Assembly (NCBI RefSeq): GCF_900111495.1
Contig: NZ_FOIU01000001.1
Coordinates: 434,001-498,000, forward strand
From: Chryseobacterium wanjuense
GTDB taxonomy: Bacteria > Bacteroidota > Bacteroidia > Flavobacteriales > Weeksellaceae
DNA: 64,000 nt
Direction of reading: 5' to 3'
Positions 8,007 through 16,855 of the stretch are shown here, in pieces (the stretch's first letter is position 1; each line of letters begins with the position of its first letter). The translations under genes and the position numbers were made by a program. The notes under the pieces are model-generated. The model was not told the DNA's origin. It did not search any database and saw nothing but the letters and a program-made list of their open reading frames with translations.

Positions 8007-8801
8007 TTAGTTTTCCCTCCATTCTTCCGGAACATCACAGATCGGAATAGGAACCATCTTATGTTTTGCTGCTTTGTGCATTCTGTCGAAAATCATGAAA
8101 ACTTCTTTGTCGCGACCTTCATAGTCTTCCACTGCTTTTGTGCCGTATTCTTTCTGGATTTTTTCCAACTCAGGATAACTTGCCCCGATTTGGTCTTCGT
8201 CTGTTCTGTCGGCATCCCAAAGTCCGTCAGTAGGAATGGCATTCTGTATACTTTCAATTAGATTTAAAGCTTTTGCCAATTCATAAACTTCTGTTTTATA
8301 AAGGTCTGCAATAGGGGAAACGTCGACACCACCGTCGCCATATTTAGTATAGAAACCGATACCGAAATCCTCAACTTTATTTCCTGTTCCGCAAACTAAA
8401 AGCCCATGAAGTTGCCCAAAATAATACAACGTCAGCATTCTGAATCGTGATCTTGTATTGGCCAAAGACAGATTATTGCTCCATCTTCCTTCTACATGAT
8501 CGTGTACGATGTTTTCGAAACTTTCAAAAACGGGAGTCAGATTGATGGTTTTCCCTTGTACGTTCGGGAATTTTTTCTTCAAATCTTCAATATGATCCTG
8601 TGCACGGTTTACCTGATCTTCTTTTTGGCGAATCGGCATTTCCAAAAGCAGAACTTCAAGTCCCGTCATGGCGCAAAGCGTAGAAACCACACCAGAATCC
8701 ACACCTCCCGAAACTCCGATTACATATCCTTTTACATTCGCTTTTACAGCATAATCTTTCAGCCAGCTTACAATATGGTCGATTACTTTTTGTGTCTGCA
8801 T
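8007..8801 (-). CDS. nadE: NH3-dependent NAD(+) synthetase
   Basis: 264 residues, the length of the ammonia-dependent form with no glutaminase domain. The ATP pyrophosphatase P-loop SGGVDSG lies at about residues 30-36. Later come CGTGNKVEDFGIGFYTKYGDG and DVSPIADLYKTEVYELA, which bind deamido-NAD and magnesium. It adenylates nicotinic acid adenine dinucleotide and amidates it to NAD in the cytoplasm. It lies on the minus strand between the barnase operon and an acetyltransferase gene; in flavobacteria nadE is often near gldB and gldC, as here. Confidence 0.95.
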   Translation of the reverse strand: MQTQKVIDHIVSWLKDYAVKANVKGYVIGVSGGVDSGVVSTLCAMTGLEVLLLEMPIRQKEDQVNRAQDHIEDLKKKFPNVQGKTINLTPVFESFENIVHDHVEGRWSNNLSLANTRSRFRMLTLYYFGQLHGLLVCGTGNKVEDFGIGFYTKYGDGGVDVSPIADLYKTEVYELAKALNLIESIQNAIPTDGLWDADRTDEDQIGASYPELEKIQKEYGTKAVEDYEGRDKEVFMIFDRMHKAAKHKMVPIPICDVPEEWREN

Positions 8802-8860
8802 TATTTATCTTTTTTTGTTATTAAATGAAAACTTCAAAATTAAAGGTTTTGTGGGTATTT

Positions 8861-9385
8861 TTAAAGAAATTTATCACGTTTCAGCTCATACCAGAAACAG
8901 ATTCCGTCAGGTTCGGTGAATTCACCGGTTTGTTCGAAACCCAGTTTTCTTAAAATATGGTTGGAGCCCTCATTTTCGGAATGGGCATGAGCGTAAATTG
9001 TATCAATATTTAAATCATTAAATCCAAAATCAAGGGAAGCTTTTGCAGCCTCCAAAGCATAACCTTTTCCCCAGAATTCCGGTAAAAAACGGTAACCGAG
9101 ATCGTAAACGTTTTTATACCCGTTGATTTCCTGGGTTAATAATTTTAATCCGCTCCAGCCGATCAGCAGACCGCTGTCTTTTTCTACCACAGCGAGTCTT
9201 CCAACGCCATTATCAATATATTGCTGACGGATCATCTCAATGATTTTCTTGGATTCGTTGATATCTGAAACGGGTGGCATTCCAATATATTTCATGACTT
9301 CCGGATTAGAATCCAGGAGAAACATCCGTTCATCATCCGTTTCTTCAAATTTTCTTAATATCAGTCGGTTAGTTTTTAGGTGCAT
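8861..9385 (-). CDS. GNAT family N-acetyltransferase (RimJ/RimL type)
   Basis: 174 residues. It begins with LKTNRLILRKFEETD, the usual opening of RimJ/RimL-like acetyltransferases, and has YRFLPEFWGKGYALEAAKAS, the acetyl-CoA pyrophosphate loop (about residues 90-112). The C-terminal NEGSNHILRKLGFEQTGEF is the matching motif B. The acceptor substrate cannot be predicted. Its start overlaps the end of the upstream leucine-rich-repeat gene by 17 bp, which suggests joint transcription. Confidence 0.88.
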   Translation of the reverse strand: MHLKTNRLILRKFEETDDERMFLLDSNPEVMKYIGMPPVSDINESKKIIEMIRQQYIDNGVGRLAVVEKDSGLLIGWSGLKLLTQEINGYKNVYDLGYRFLPEFWGKGYALEAAKASLDFGFNDLNIDTIYAHAHSENEGSNHILRKLGFEQTGEFTEPDGICFWYELKRDKFL

Positions 9386-10043
9386 TGCTTGGTCTTTGTG
9401 GAAGTGAAGAATTGGAAGGGGCAGGAGTAGTTTTGGCTGCTTTTCCTCTTTTAATATCTTCCTCTTTTAAAGGATTGTTATTGGTGATAAGGTTTTCTAA
9501 ATTCGGATTTTCAGAAACATCCAGCTGTTTGATCTGGTTATTTTCCAAATTCAGGGTGATGAGCTTCTTCAATGGTTTTACATCAATAGAAGTCAGGCTA
9601 TTGGATGATAAAAGAAGTTCATTGATTTCAGGTGTGTTTTTCAGTGAAATCTGAGTAAGTTTATTGCCATTAAGATATAAAGAGGTTAAACTTTTCAGAT
9701 TTTCGGCTTTAAATGTTAATAAATTACAGGCTTCACATGAAAACAGCGTTAGGTTGTTTAGGTCTTTAATATCAAGACTTATGATGATTGCTCCATCGAG
9801 AACAATGGTCTGAACGTTTTTAAAAAGGTTGATGTCTTCCGCAGATCGAAGCTGTATCTTGTTTGAAACGAATAAGTTGGTGACTTTATCTGCTTCAGAC
9901 TGATCGATGGCTCCGTCTTTATTCAGGTCATAATTTGCCAGGACGGTTTTCTCAAATGTCTTGTCACTGAAAGTGAGCTTTTGTGCATTGAAACAGGAAA
10001 CAGCGAGTAAAAAACCAAGGAAGGTAAATATTTTCTTTTTCAT
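9369..10043 (-). CDS. Secreted leucine-rich-repeat protein with an EF-hand-like loop
   Basis: 224 residues with a signal peptide ending CFNAQ. A calcium-binding loop, DLNKDGAIDQSEA, lies at about residues 40-52. After it come at least five leucine-rich repeats of 20-22 residues (for example SLTSLYLNGNKLTQISLKN and LITLNLENNQIKQLDVSENP). The last 25 residues are a low-complexity Pro/Ser/Thr tail. There is no T9SS sorting domain. It is likely periplasmic or surface-exposed; the partner is unknown. It is divergent from gldB, with a 54-bp gap holding both promoters. Confidence 0.8.
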   Translation of the reverse strand: MKKKIFTFLGFLLAVSCFNAQKLTFSDKTFEKTVLANYDLNKDGAIDQSEADKVTNLFVSNKIQLRSAEDINLFKNVQTIVLDGAIIISLDIKDLNNLTLFSCEACNLLTFKAENLKSLTSLYLNGNKLTQISLKNTPEINELLLSSNSLTSIDVKPLKKLITLNLENNQIKQLDVSENPNLENLITNNNPLKEEDIKRGKAAKTTPAPSNSSLPQRPSNAPKN

Positions 10044-10097
10044 CTTTGAATTATGTTTAAATCATTATTTTTGTAAACTTTAATTTCATGTAAAAAT

Positions 10098-11081
10098 ATG
10101 AAGATTTTCAGAACTATTGCGCTTTCTTTACTATTAGTTTTAGGTTTAAGTTCTTGTAAAAAAGAATCTAAAAATCAATGGAATGTCGAAGTCAAAAATC
10201 CTGCCGAAAAGGTAGAAATCACAGATATTTCGAAAGAATTTTATGACCAGAATATTTCTTTGGATCAGTTTAAAGCAAAATTCCCATGGTTTCAGGGAAC
10301 AGTGCCTGATGCAGATTTTGGGAAACGAAGAGCAGATCAGGGAGAAATTAAAATTTACAAAGAAGCAATCGGGAAAATAGATCAGAAAAAGCTTCAGGAG
10401 GATCTTCAGGATTTGTTTTCTCATATTAAATACTATTTCCCACAGTTCAAAAGTCCGAAAGTATTTTTGTTTTCTTCGGCTTTACAGATGGTTCAGGATC
10501 CTATTTTTTATGATGCTAAAGGAAACCTTCTTTTCATCGATATAACAGGTTTTATGGGTGATGGAAACCCGAATTACAAAGGCTTGGAATTGTATTTCCA
10601 GAAATCTATGAATCCTAATAATATTGTACCGAAAGTATCGCAGATTTTTGCGGAAGGATTTGTAAAAGAATCTCCGGATCATCAGAAATTTATCGATCAG
10701 ATCATTCTTAATGGTAAAATAATGATGCTTCAGGATGCTTTTTTACCGACTTATCCTGAGTATCTGAAAATGAACTATACCCAAAAACAATATGAATGGG
10801 CAGTAGCCAATGAAGCAAATGTCTGGAACTATTTTGTGGAAAATAACCTGATTTTTGGTGATGATCACAGATTGGCAGACCGCTTCATCGCTCCCGGACC
10901 ATTTTCAAAATTTTATACGGAAATCGACAACGAATCTTCTCCTCAAATAGGAATTTTCACCGGATGGCAGATTTGCAAATCTTATTTTAAACAAAAGCCG
11001 GAAACAAAACTACAGGATTTCCTGAATATGGATGCAACGGTGATCTTTAATCAATCGGGCTATAAGCCGAAACTGGATTAA
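10098..11081 (+). CDS. gldB: Gliding motility lipoprotein GldB
   Basis: 327 residues. A lipoprotein signal with LSSC is followed by the conserved GldB sequence: FPWFQGTVPDADFGKRR (about residues 63-79), YYFPQFKSP, then FIDITGFMGDGNPNYKGLELY and MIYPEYL-type segments. GldB is needed for gliding in Flavobacterium johnsoniae and is usually followed by gldC. Here a terminator and a two-gene ABC module intervene before gldC. It is attached to a membrane by its lipid and probably faces the periplasm. Confidence 0.93.
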   Translation: MKIFRTIALSLLLVLGLSSCKKESKNQWNVEVKNPAEKVEITDISKEFYDQNISLDQFKAKFPWFQGTVPDADFGKRRADQGEIKIYKEAIGKIDQKKLQEDLQDLFSHIKYYFPQFKSPKVFLFSSALQMVQDPIFYDAKGNLLFIDITGFMGDGNPNYKGLELYFQKSMNPNNIVPKVSQIFAEGFVKESPDHQKFIDQIILNGKIMMLQDAFLPTYPEYLKMNYTQKQYEWAVANEANVWNYFVENNLIFGDDHRLADRFIAPGPFSKFYTEIDNESSPQIGIFTGWQICKSYFKQKPETKLQDFLNMDATVIFNQSGYKPKLD

Positions 11082-11103
11082 TAGATAATTTTAAATAAAT
11101 AAG

Positions 11104-11132
11104 GTCTTCAAATTTTTTTTGAAGACTTTTTT
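11104..11132 (+). terminator. Terminator after gldB
   Basis: An 8-bp stem (11104-11111 with 11119-11126) is followed by six T residues. It separates gldB from the ABC transporter genes and from gldC. Confidence 0.82.
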
Positions 11133-11148
11133 ATTTTACTACTTTGTA

Positions 11149-11177
11149 TTGCATATTACTTTTTAATTATATATTTG
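11149..11177 (+). promoter_or_regulatory. Flavobacterial promoter for the ABC transporter genes
   Basis: TTG (11149-11151), 18 nt, TATATTTG (11170-11177), a full match to the Bacteroidota -33/-7 pattern. Transcription should start near 11183, just before the ATG at 11195. Confidence 0.7.
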
Positions 11178-11194
11178 CAATATAAAAAACACTT

Positions 11195-12097
11195 ATGAAC
11201 GAAATAATCAATATCCAGAATCTGACTTTTGGATTTTCAAAGAATAAGGCTATTCTTAAAGATATCAGCCTTTCTGTACCCAAAGGAAGTATCTACGGTT
11301 TTCTGGGAGCCAACGGAGCCGGAAAATCTACTACAATGAAAATGCTTATCGGCAATATTCCCGATGAAAAAAAAGCCATAAAAATTTTTGATAAAAACCT
11401 GTCTGAATTTTATCCTGATGGTTTCAACAGGGTAGGAAGTCTGATCGATACTGCAACGTTTTACGATCACTTATCAGGATGGGATAATCTTCTGGTGGTT
11501 TCAGAATTAAGAAATCTTCCGAAAACCGAGTGCGAAAGAGTACTCCATCTGGTAGACCTTTGGGAGAGCCGAAACATGAAAATGAAGAAGTATTCTTTGG
11601 GAATGAAACAAAGACTGGCCATTGCCATGACACTTCTCGGAAAACCAGAACTTCTGATTTTGGATGAGCCGGTGAATGGCCTCGACCCCAACGGAATGGT
11701 AGAAATTCGTGAACTTCTTATAAAATTGAACAAAGAAGAAGGCGTTACTATTTTTATTTCGAGCCATTTGTTACAGGAAGTAGAAAAAATGATTACACAT
11801 CTTGCCATTATTTCTCATGGTGAAATAAGATTTTCGGGAAGCATAAAAGACCTGAACGAGCTTTATCGGTACAATCATATCAGAATCGGAATTAATAATG
11901 CTTCAGGATTTATTTCAAAAATTCCGGAAAATTATTCACCTAAAATTTTTGATGAAAATACCCTGGAGATTACCGTAGAATCCCAAAAAGATATTACCAA
12001 CCTGGTAAAACATCTGGTGAATATCGATGCAGAGATTTTCGAAATAAAAAGCACTGCCGGACTTGAAGACTGGTTCATGGAAATAACAAAAAATTAA
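11195..12097 (+). CDS. ABC transporter ATP-binding protein (BcrA/NatA type)
   Basis: 300 residues. Walker A GANGAGKST (about 38-46), signature YSLGMKQRLAIAMTLL (about 132-147), Walker B LLILDEP (about 153-159) and the switch His in FISSHLL are all present. The C-terminal 80 residues form the accessory domain typical of BcrA/drug and lantibiotic-immunity exporters. It should power the permease encoded 11 bp downstream. The substrate is unknown; a peptide or bacteriocin is one option known for this subfamily. It heads a two-gene unit with its own promoter, placed between gldB and gldC. Confidence 0.92.
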   Translation: MNEIINIQNLTFGFSKNKAILKDISLSVPKGSIYGFLGANGAGKSTTMKMLIGNIPDEKKAIKIFDKNLSEFYPDGFNRVGSLIDTATFYDHLSGWDNLLVVSELRNLPKTECERVLHLVDLWESRNMKMKKYSLGMKQRLAIAMTLLGKPELLILDEPVNGLDPNGMVEIRELLIKLNKEEGVTIFISSHLLQEVEKMITHLAIISHGEIRFSGSIKDLNELYRYNHIRIGINNASGFISKIPENYSPKIFDENTLEITVESQKDITNLVKHLVNIDAEIFEIKSTAGLEDWFMEITKN

Positions 12098-12108
12098 ACA
12101 CACTCTAG

Positions 12109-14301
12109 ATGAAAAAATTACTTACAACAACCAAAGTAGAATGGTTGAAAATAAAAGGACTGGGATTGACCTATCTGGCTATAATTCTGGGAGCATTTAT
12201 CCCATTATTATTTTTTGTAATAAATCCTTTTGGGAGAAACACGGTTTTGGAAGATAGACCTCCATATTCTATGTTTCAAGTTTTTATTTTAGAGAATGTT
12301 CAGGCTTTTATACTTTGCATGCTATTGATCTTTATGATTATTGCGGCAAGTAAAATAGCACAGCTCGATCATAAAAATAATTGTTGGCAGCTTATTGAAA
12401 CGCAGCCCATTACAAAAGCTCACATTTATTTTTCAAAGTATATTGTTCTTTTGATATTATGTTTTTTGTGTATAGCTTCATATTTCATATCCAATTTCCT
12501 ATTATCACTGGCTGATTTTTATGTACATCCTGATCCTGCCAAAATATTAACTTTTGATATACTCTGGGCGTTAAAGACCTTTCTTCGAATGTGTATCGCA
12601 GTCTTAGGAATTGCAGCATTACAGTTGTGTATTTCGGTTGTTTTCCCCGGATTTATCTGGTCTTTTCTGATAGGTATTTTGGGATTATGCCTTAATCTTA
12701 CCTCTGTAGCAAGAAGTGAAAATTTTACATTTTCTCCCTATAATTCATTATATATTTTTGGAAATTCTTTTGAAGTAAGAAATTTAAACAGATTTATCTC
12801 TTTTTCCGAATATTTAAGCATCTTTTGGGTAATAGTATTTTTGATTATAGGATATTTTTGGTATTCAGGAAAGAGCTTTAAAACTGCATTTTTTAAGGAT
12901 AAAAAAAAGATTGTTTTTTCTGTTTTATTTCTAATGATAGGATCAGGAATATTTTATTTTTTACAAAAGCCGATAGCTTATAAAGCTGATAAAGAAGGGG
13001 TAACTATTGATGGGGAACTAAAAACAATCCTTAAAATAGATACAATAAAAATCTATTCTAATGATTTTCATAAAAAGATTGCTTCCATACCTGTGAAAAA
13101 TAATAAATTCAGCTGGACAACGACTGAAAAAATTCCTTTTGACGAATATCTTGTAGAATATGGAGGAAAGAAAATACCTTTAATCTTTGGTAGCGGGGAT
13201 TGGTTTCATTTAAATATTGAATGTAATACGTCGTACAATAAAATATTCTTAAAATCCAACAGAAAAGCAGATCAGGTTTATCAGGAAGATGAACAGCTTG
13301 GAAGTGCTTTTGAGAAGGTTTTAAACGATGAAAATGCATCAGACCCTCAGGAATTTTATAAAGCTGCAGAAACAGACTGGAAACGTAATGTAAAAAAGCT
13401 TGAAAATTTTGCAGATGCCGAAAATCATGCACTTTCCGGTGAATATAAGGCTTATAAAAAACAGTTATTAGCCATCAAATACCTGAATGAAATCAATAAT
13501 TACAGAAAAATAACTTCATCTACGGACTCTAAATTTGCTCCGCCTAAAGAATTTTTAGATGAATTAAATGAAAATATTCAGAGACCGACTTATCTTCTCA
13601 GCAAAGATGATGAATATCTTCAATACAAGCTGGATCAGATGCTCGACGGTAAGAAAGTGGTTTCCAATCCGGATAGTATACTTTTTGTAAAACTTGATGA
13701 GCTTCCTCAAAGTTTGGAAAAAGACCGCCTTCTCGCAAAGCATCTGAATGAAAATATTGAACTGCAAACAGACAGTGCGGCGAGATATAAGATATTTAAT
13801 TCCCAGATTAATAAAATTCAAAATAAAGATTATAGAGACAGGCTCTATGCTTCATTTGAGCAAATTAATATATCTAAAAAAGGAGTGCCATTTCCCAATC
13901 TTGTTTTATTGGATGATAAAGGTAAAACTTCAGAATTATCACAATATCGCGGAAAGTATGTAGTGATCGATTTATGGGCAAGCTGGTGCGCACCATGCAA
14001 GAAAATCCGTCCGGTGTTTGAAACAAGAAGCTATCAATACAGATATGCAGATAATATTCGCTTTATTTCTGTAAGCATCGATCAGGACAAAACAAAATGG
14101 GCAAATTATCTTAAAACAAAGCCGTCGGAAGTTCCTCAATACTGGATGCCAAATGCCGAACAGTTTATGGATAAGTATAACATACAAATGATACCAAGAT
14201 TCGTCATTATCGATCCTCAAGGTAAAATATTTAATCTAAATGCGCCATTTCCTGATGAAGATAATTTCGTAGAAATTTTGGATAAACTGAAGAAATATTA
14301 A
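12109..14301 (+). CDS. ABC-2 type permease fused to a TlpA/ResA-like thioredoxin domain
   Basis: 730 residues, far longer than an ABC-2 permease alone. Residues about 15-285 hold six hydrophobic helices. A soluble region (about 290-590) starts with a DUF4369-like beta segment and continues as a charged helical stretch. Residues about 590-730 are a thioredoxin fold with WCAPC (Cys627 and Cys630) and the cis-Pro in QMIPRFVIID. The fusion places a disulfide reductase on the membrane transporter; the side of the membrane it faces is not certain, but TlpA-like domains act in the periplasm. It follows the ATPase gene by 11 bp. Confidence 0.88.
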   Translation: MKKLLTTTKVEWLKIKGLGLTYLAIILGAFIPLLFFVINPFGRNTVLEDRPPYSMFQVFILENVQAFILCMLLIFMIIAASKIAQLDHKNNCWQLIETQPITKAHIYFSKYIVLLILCFLCIASYFISNFLLSLADFYVHPDPAKILTFDILWALKTFLRMCIAVLGIAALQLCISVVFPGFIWSFLIGILGLCLNLTSVARSENFTFSPYNSLYIFGNSFEVRNLNRFISFSEYLSIFWVIVFLIIGYFWYSGKSFKTAFFKDKKKIVFSVLFLMIGSGIFYFLQKPIAYKADKEGVTIDGELKTILKIDTIKIYSNDFHKKIASIPVKNNKFSWTTTEKIPFDEYLVEYGGKKIPLIFGSGDWFHLNIECNTSYNKIFLKSNRKADQVYQEDEQLGSAFEKVLNDENASDPQEFYKAAETDWKRNVKKLENFADAENHALSGEYKAYKKQLLAIKYLNEINNYRKITSSTDSKFAPPKEFLDELNENIQRPTYLLSKDDEYLQYKLDQMLDGKKVVSNPDSILFVKLDELPQSLEKDRLLAKHLNENIELQTDSAARYKIFNSQINKIQNKDYRDRLYASFEQINISKKGVPFPNLVLLDDKGKTSELSQYRGKYVVIDLWASWCAPCKKIRPVFETRSYQYRYADNIRFISVSIDQDKTKWANYLKTKPSEVPQYWMPNAEQFMDKYNIQMIPRFVIIDPQGKIFNLNAPFPDEDNFVEILDKLKKY

Positions 14302-14306
14302 CTTTG
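14278..14306 (+). promoter_or_regulatory. Promoter for gldC inside the end of the permease gene
   Basis: TTG (14278-14280), 18 nt, TAACTTTG (14299-14306). The -7 element straddles the permease stop codon, giving gldC independent transcription after the ABC module. Confidence 0.65.
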
Positions 14307-14333
14307 CACCAAATTAGAAATAAATAGAAACTT

Positions 14334-14660
14334 ATGAGAAAAACTCAGATCACCATAGATGTAGAATTGGATGAAAACCACATCCCGGAAAACATCACCT
14401 GGAACGCTCAGGACGGAGGAATCGAAAAGGAAGAAACCAAGGCAACCATGATTTCTGTTTGGGACGATAAAGCGATGGAAGCTTTAAGAATCGACCTTTG
14501 GACAAAAGAAATGCCGGTTGACCAGATGAAAATGTTCATCCACCAGATTTTAGTTTCTCTGGGAAATACCTACCAGAGAGCGACTGGGGAAGAAGATGTA
14601 GCACAATGGATGGAGGAGATCGCTGAGGAATTTGCCATCAAGTCTGCAATAAAAATGTAA
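14334..14660 (+). CDS. gldC: Gliding motility protein GldC
   Basis: 108 residues with no signal peptide. The sequence MRKTQITIDVELDENHIPEN, IEKEETKATMISVWD and LWTKEMPVDQMKMFIHQI is typical of GldC across flavobacteria, including the usual length of about 110. GldC is a small soluble protein that supports gliding; its mechanism is not settled. In F. johnsoniae it follows gldB directly, whereas here 3.2 kb of transporter genes lie between. A promoter at 14278-14306 drives it. Confidence 0.93.
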   Translation: MRKTQITIDVELDENHIPENITWNAQDGGIEKEETKATMISVWDDKAMEALRIDLWTKEMPVDQMKMFIHQILVSLGNTYQRATGEEDVAQWMEEIAEEFAIKSAIKM

Positions 14661-14670
14661 ATAATAATAA

Positions 14671-14742
14671 AATGTAACAATTTACCAATGTAGCGATGTA
14701 ACAATAATTGGTAAACTGGTAAATTGTTAGATTGGTAAATTA
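14671..14742. repeat. Simple-motif inverted block upstream of the cystathionine synthase gene
   Basis: A run of 8-10 nt variants of ATGTAACAAT / TTACCAAT followed by the complementary run ATTGGTAAACTGGTAAATTG. It ends 8 bp before the ATG at 14751. Relatives are at 7931-8002 and 17297-17370. Confidence 0.65.
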
Positions 14743-14750
14743 TACAAATT

Positions 14751-15890
14751 ATGAATTTCAATACAAAAGTTATCCACGGAGGGCAGCACCACGAATCTGC
14801 AACGGGTTCTGTGAACGTTCCTGTATTTTTAACATCTACATTCGCACAAAAAAGTCCGGGAGTACATTCCGGCTACGAATATTCAAGAGCGGCCAACCCT
14901 ACAAGACAGGCTTTGGAAGACTCTTTGGCAAGCATAGAAAACGGAGCGAGAGGTTTGGCTTTCGGTTCGGGTCTGGCTGCGATCGATTGTGTTTTAAAGT
15001 TATTAAATCCTGGCGATGAGGTGGTTGCAGTAGATGATTTATATGGCGGAACGTATAGAATGTTTACCAGACTTTTCGAAAAATATCAGTTGAAATTTAC
15101 GTTCGTGAATTTTGATGATGTTTCCAAAATCGCAAACGTGATCACCGATAAAACAAAATTGATCTGGATCGAAACTCCAACAAATCCGTTGATGAAACTG
15201 GTTGATATCAAGGCTGTTGTAGAAATTGCAAAAGGAAAAGATATTCTTGTTGCGGTAGACAACACTTTTGCGACGCCTTATCTTCAAAGACCGATCGATT
15301 TGGGAGCAGATATCGTAATGCACTCTGCAACAAAATATTTAGGAGGTCACTCCGATGTTATTGCGGGAGCTTTAGTGGCAAAAGATGCTGAATTGGGAGA
15401 AAAACTTCACTTCATTCAGTTTGCAAGTGGCGGAATTTTAGGGCCTCACGATTCTTATCTGGTATTGAGAGGGATTAAAACATTGGCATTAAGAGTTCAG
15501 AGACATTCGGAAAACGGAATGGCGGTAGCCAAATATCTTGAGTCTCATCCTGCAGTTGCTGAAGTTATTTATCCGGGATTAGAATCTCATCCGCAATACG
15601 AATTGGCAAAATCTCAGATGAAAGATTTCGGAGGAATGGTTTCTTTCACTTTCAAATCTGGGAAAAAAGACGATGCGATTAAATTTTTAGAAAAATTAAA
15701 AGTTTTCACTTTAGCAGAATCGCTTGGTGGAGTAGAATCGTTGGCGAATCATCCTGCATTGATGACTCACGCATCTATTCCTGCTGAAAAACGTGCAGAA
15801 TTGGGCATTACCGATGATTTGGTTCGTTTGAGCGTGGGAATAGAAGATGCGGAAGACCTGATCGCAGATCTGGAAAGAGCTTTTTCTTAA
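14751..15890 (+). CDS. metB: Cystathionine gamma-synthase/lyase (trans-sulfuration PLP enzyme)
   Basis: 379 residues, full length for the Cys/Met-metabolism PLP family. The lysine that binds PLP is Lys195 in HSATKYLGGHSD; YEYSRAANPTRQALE and GLAFGSGLAAID are the other cofactor and substrate segments. The family covers gamma-synthase, gamma-lyase and beta-lyase, and sequence alone does not separate these well. A lyase role with the CBS-like enzyme at 60930-61913 would convert homocysteine to cysteine; a synthase role would go the other way. It is monocistronic, with a simple-motif repeat block upstream. Confidence 0.88.
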   Translation: MNFNTKVIHGGQHHESATGSVNVPVFLTSTFAQKSPGVHSGYEYSRAANPTRQALEDSLASIENGARGLAFGSGLAAIDCVLKLLNPGDEVVAVDDLYGGTYRMFTRLFEKYQLKFTFVNFDDVSKIANVITDKTKLIWIETPTNPLMKLVDIKAVVEIAKGKDILVAVDNTFATPYLQRPIDLGADIVMHSATKYLGGHSDVIAGALVAKDAELGEKLHFIQFASGGILGPHDSYLVLRGIKTLALRVQRHSENGMAVAKYLESHPAVAEVIYPGLESHPQYELAKSQMKDFGGMVSFTFKSGKKDDAIKFLEKLKVFTLAESLGGVESLANHPALMTHASIPAEKRAELGITDDLVRLSVGIEDAEDLIADLERAFS

Positions 15891-16323
15891 TTTAAAGAAA
15901 TTTTATATCGCTTTGTCATTTTGAATACAGAGTGAAGGTCTGCGAACGTAGTTCAGAAGTGGAGTGAAGAATCTATTATAGAGTCTGCTTAAATTTTTTG
16001 AAGCTATTTCCCGCTTTCCACACTCGCTATTTTTTTGGTTTGGTTTCGGCCTCGTCGAAGACGAGGCCGAAACCAAACCAAAAAAATGAGCTCAAACAAT
16101 TGCTCCAATCGGGGCTAAGGTTGAGGTCGTTATTTAAAAAGTTGAAATAACCACAAAATTTGTCATCCTGAAAGATCTAAACACGAATTTTTCCACTCTG
16201 TTTTCTAATGTGATGTCTAGACAAACTTTGAAAATAGATATTTAGCGGGAAATAAAAATTTTAAAAAAAACTATTCCTAACGTCAGAATGACAAAGCGTT
16301 GAACAATATTTAAAATAATTATA
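15891..16323. other. Repeat-filled intergenic region
   Basis: 433 bp without a gene. Its boundaries are CGCTTTGTCATTTTGA (15909-15924) and the complement TCAGAATGACAAAGCG (16283-16298), which pair with one mismatch. Inside lies copy A of the three-copy hairpin element. No promoter for the NTF2-like gene at 16324 was recognised. Confidence 0.6.
16000..16133. repeat. Structured hairpin repeat, copy A
   Basis: A conserved 5' part (GAAGCTATTTCCCGCTTTCC), a perfect 27-bp inverted repeat (16030-16056 with 16060-16086, 3-nt loop), and a conserved 3' part (CAATCGGGGCTAAGGTTG). The CCCG at 16010-16013 can pair with CGGG at 16110-16113 to close an outer helix. Copies B and C are at 24757-24889 and 62075-62183. 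Confidence 0.8.
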
Positions 16324-16800
16324 ATGAGAAAAATTCAGATTTTAGTGTTATTAATTTTAAGTCAGATTGCATATTCTCAGGTAAAAAATACCGATGAATT
16401 GTACAAAACAGCTAAAAAATTAGACAGTTTGATATTCGATATCGGATTCAATAAGTGTGATCTTTCTCATTATGATTCCATTATCAGCGACGACCTGGAA
16501 TTTTATCATGACAAAGGCGGAATTACCTCTGGAAAAGCAGCTTTCACAGCTTCCATTAAAAACAATATTTGTGGTGGACCCAATAAAGTAAAACGTGAAT
16601 TGGTTCCAAATACAATGAAAGTTTATCCTCTGTACAATAAAAATGTTCTCTACGGATTTATTGAAGAAGGGGAACACGACTTTTTTGAATACTTTAATAA
16701 CAAATGGAACAAAGGAGGTCATGCAAAATTTACCATTCTCTGGATTTTAGAGGGGAAAGACTGGAAAATGAAGCGTGTTTTAAGCTTTGACCATCAATAA
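16324..16800 (+). CDS. Secreted SnoaL/NTF2-like protein (DUF4440 type)
   Basis: 158 residues with an N-terminal signal peptide ending AYSQ. The remainder has the alpha-then-beta pattern of the NTF2-like cone fold, including YDSIISDDLEFYHDKGGITS and the closing strand GKDWKMKRVLSFDHQ, as in DUF4440 proteins. Many family members are small ligand-binding or isomerase-like proteins, and no catalytic set can be identified here. It is probably periplasmic. It follows a repeat-rich gap and precedes an acetyltransferase by 55 bp. Confidence 0.75.
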   Translation: MRKIQILVLLILSQIAYSQVKNTDELYKTAKKLDSLIFDIGFNKCDLSHYDSIISDDLEFYHDKGGITSGKAAFTASIKNNICGGPNKVKRELVPNTMKVYPLYNKNVLYGFIEEGEHDFFEYFNNKWNKGGHAKFTILWILEGKDWKMKRVLSFDHQ

Positions 16801-16855
16801 TAATTTGCTTTGTTAAAGTTTAAATCTTTGACAAAGTTTTATAATTTTAATAAAA

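Noticed and set aside
8496..8828. Plus-strand open frame opposite nadE
   Set aside because: It is antisense to a full, motif-rich nadE and has no family features.
14671..14742. Block upstream of the cystathionine enzyme considered as a SAM riboswitch
   Set aside because: It lacks the conserved SAM-I/II elements and is better explained as repeated simple motifs.
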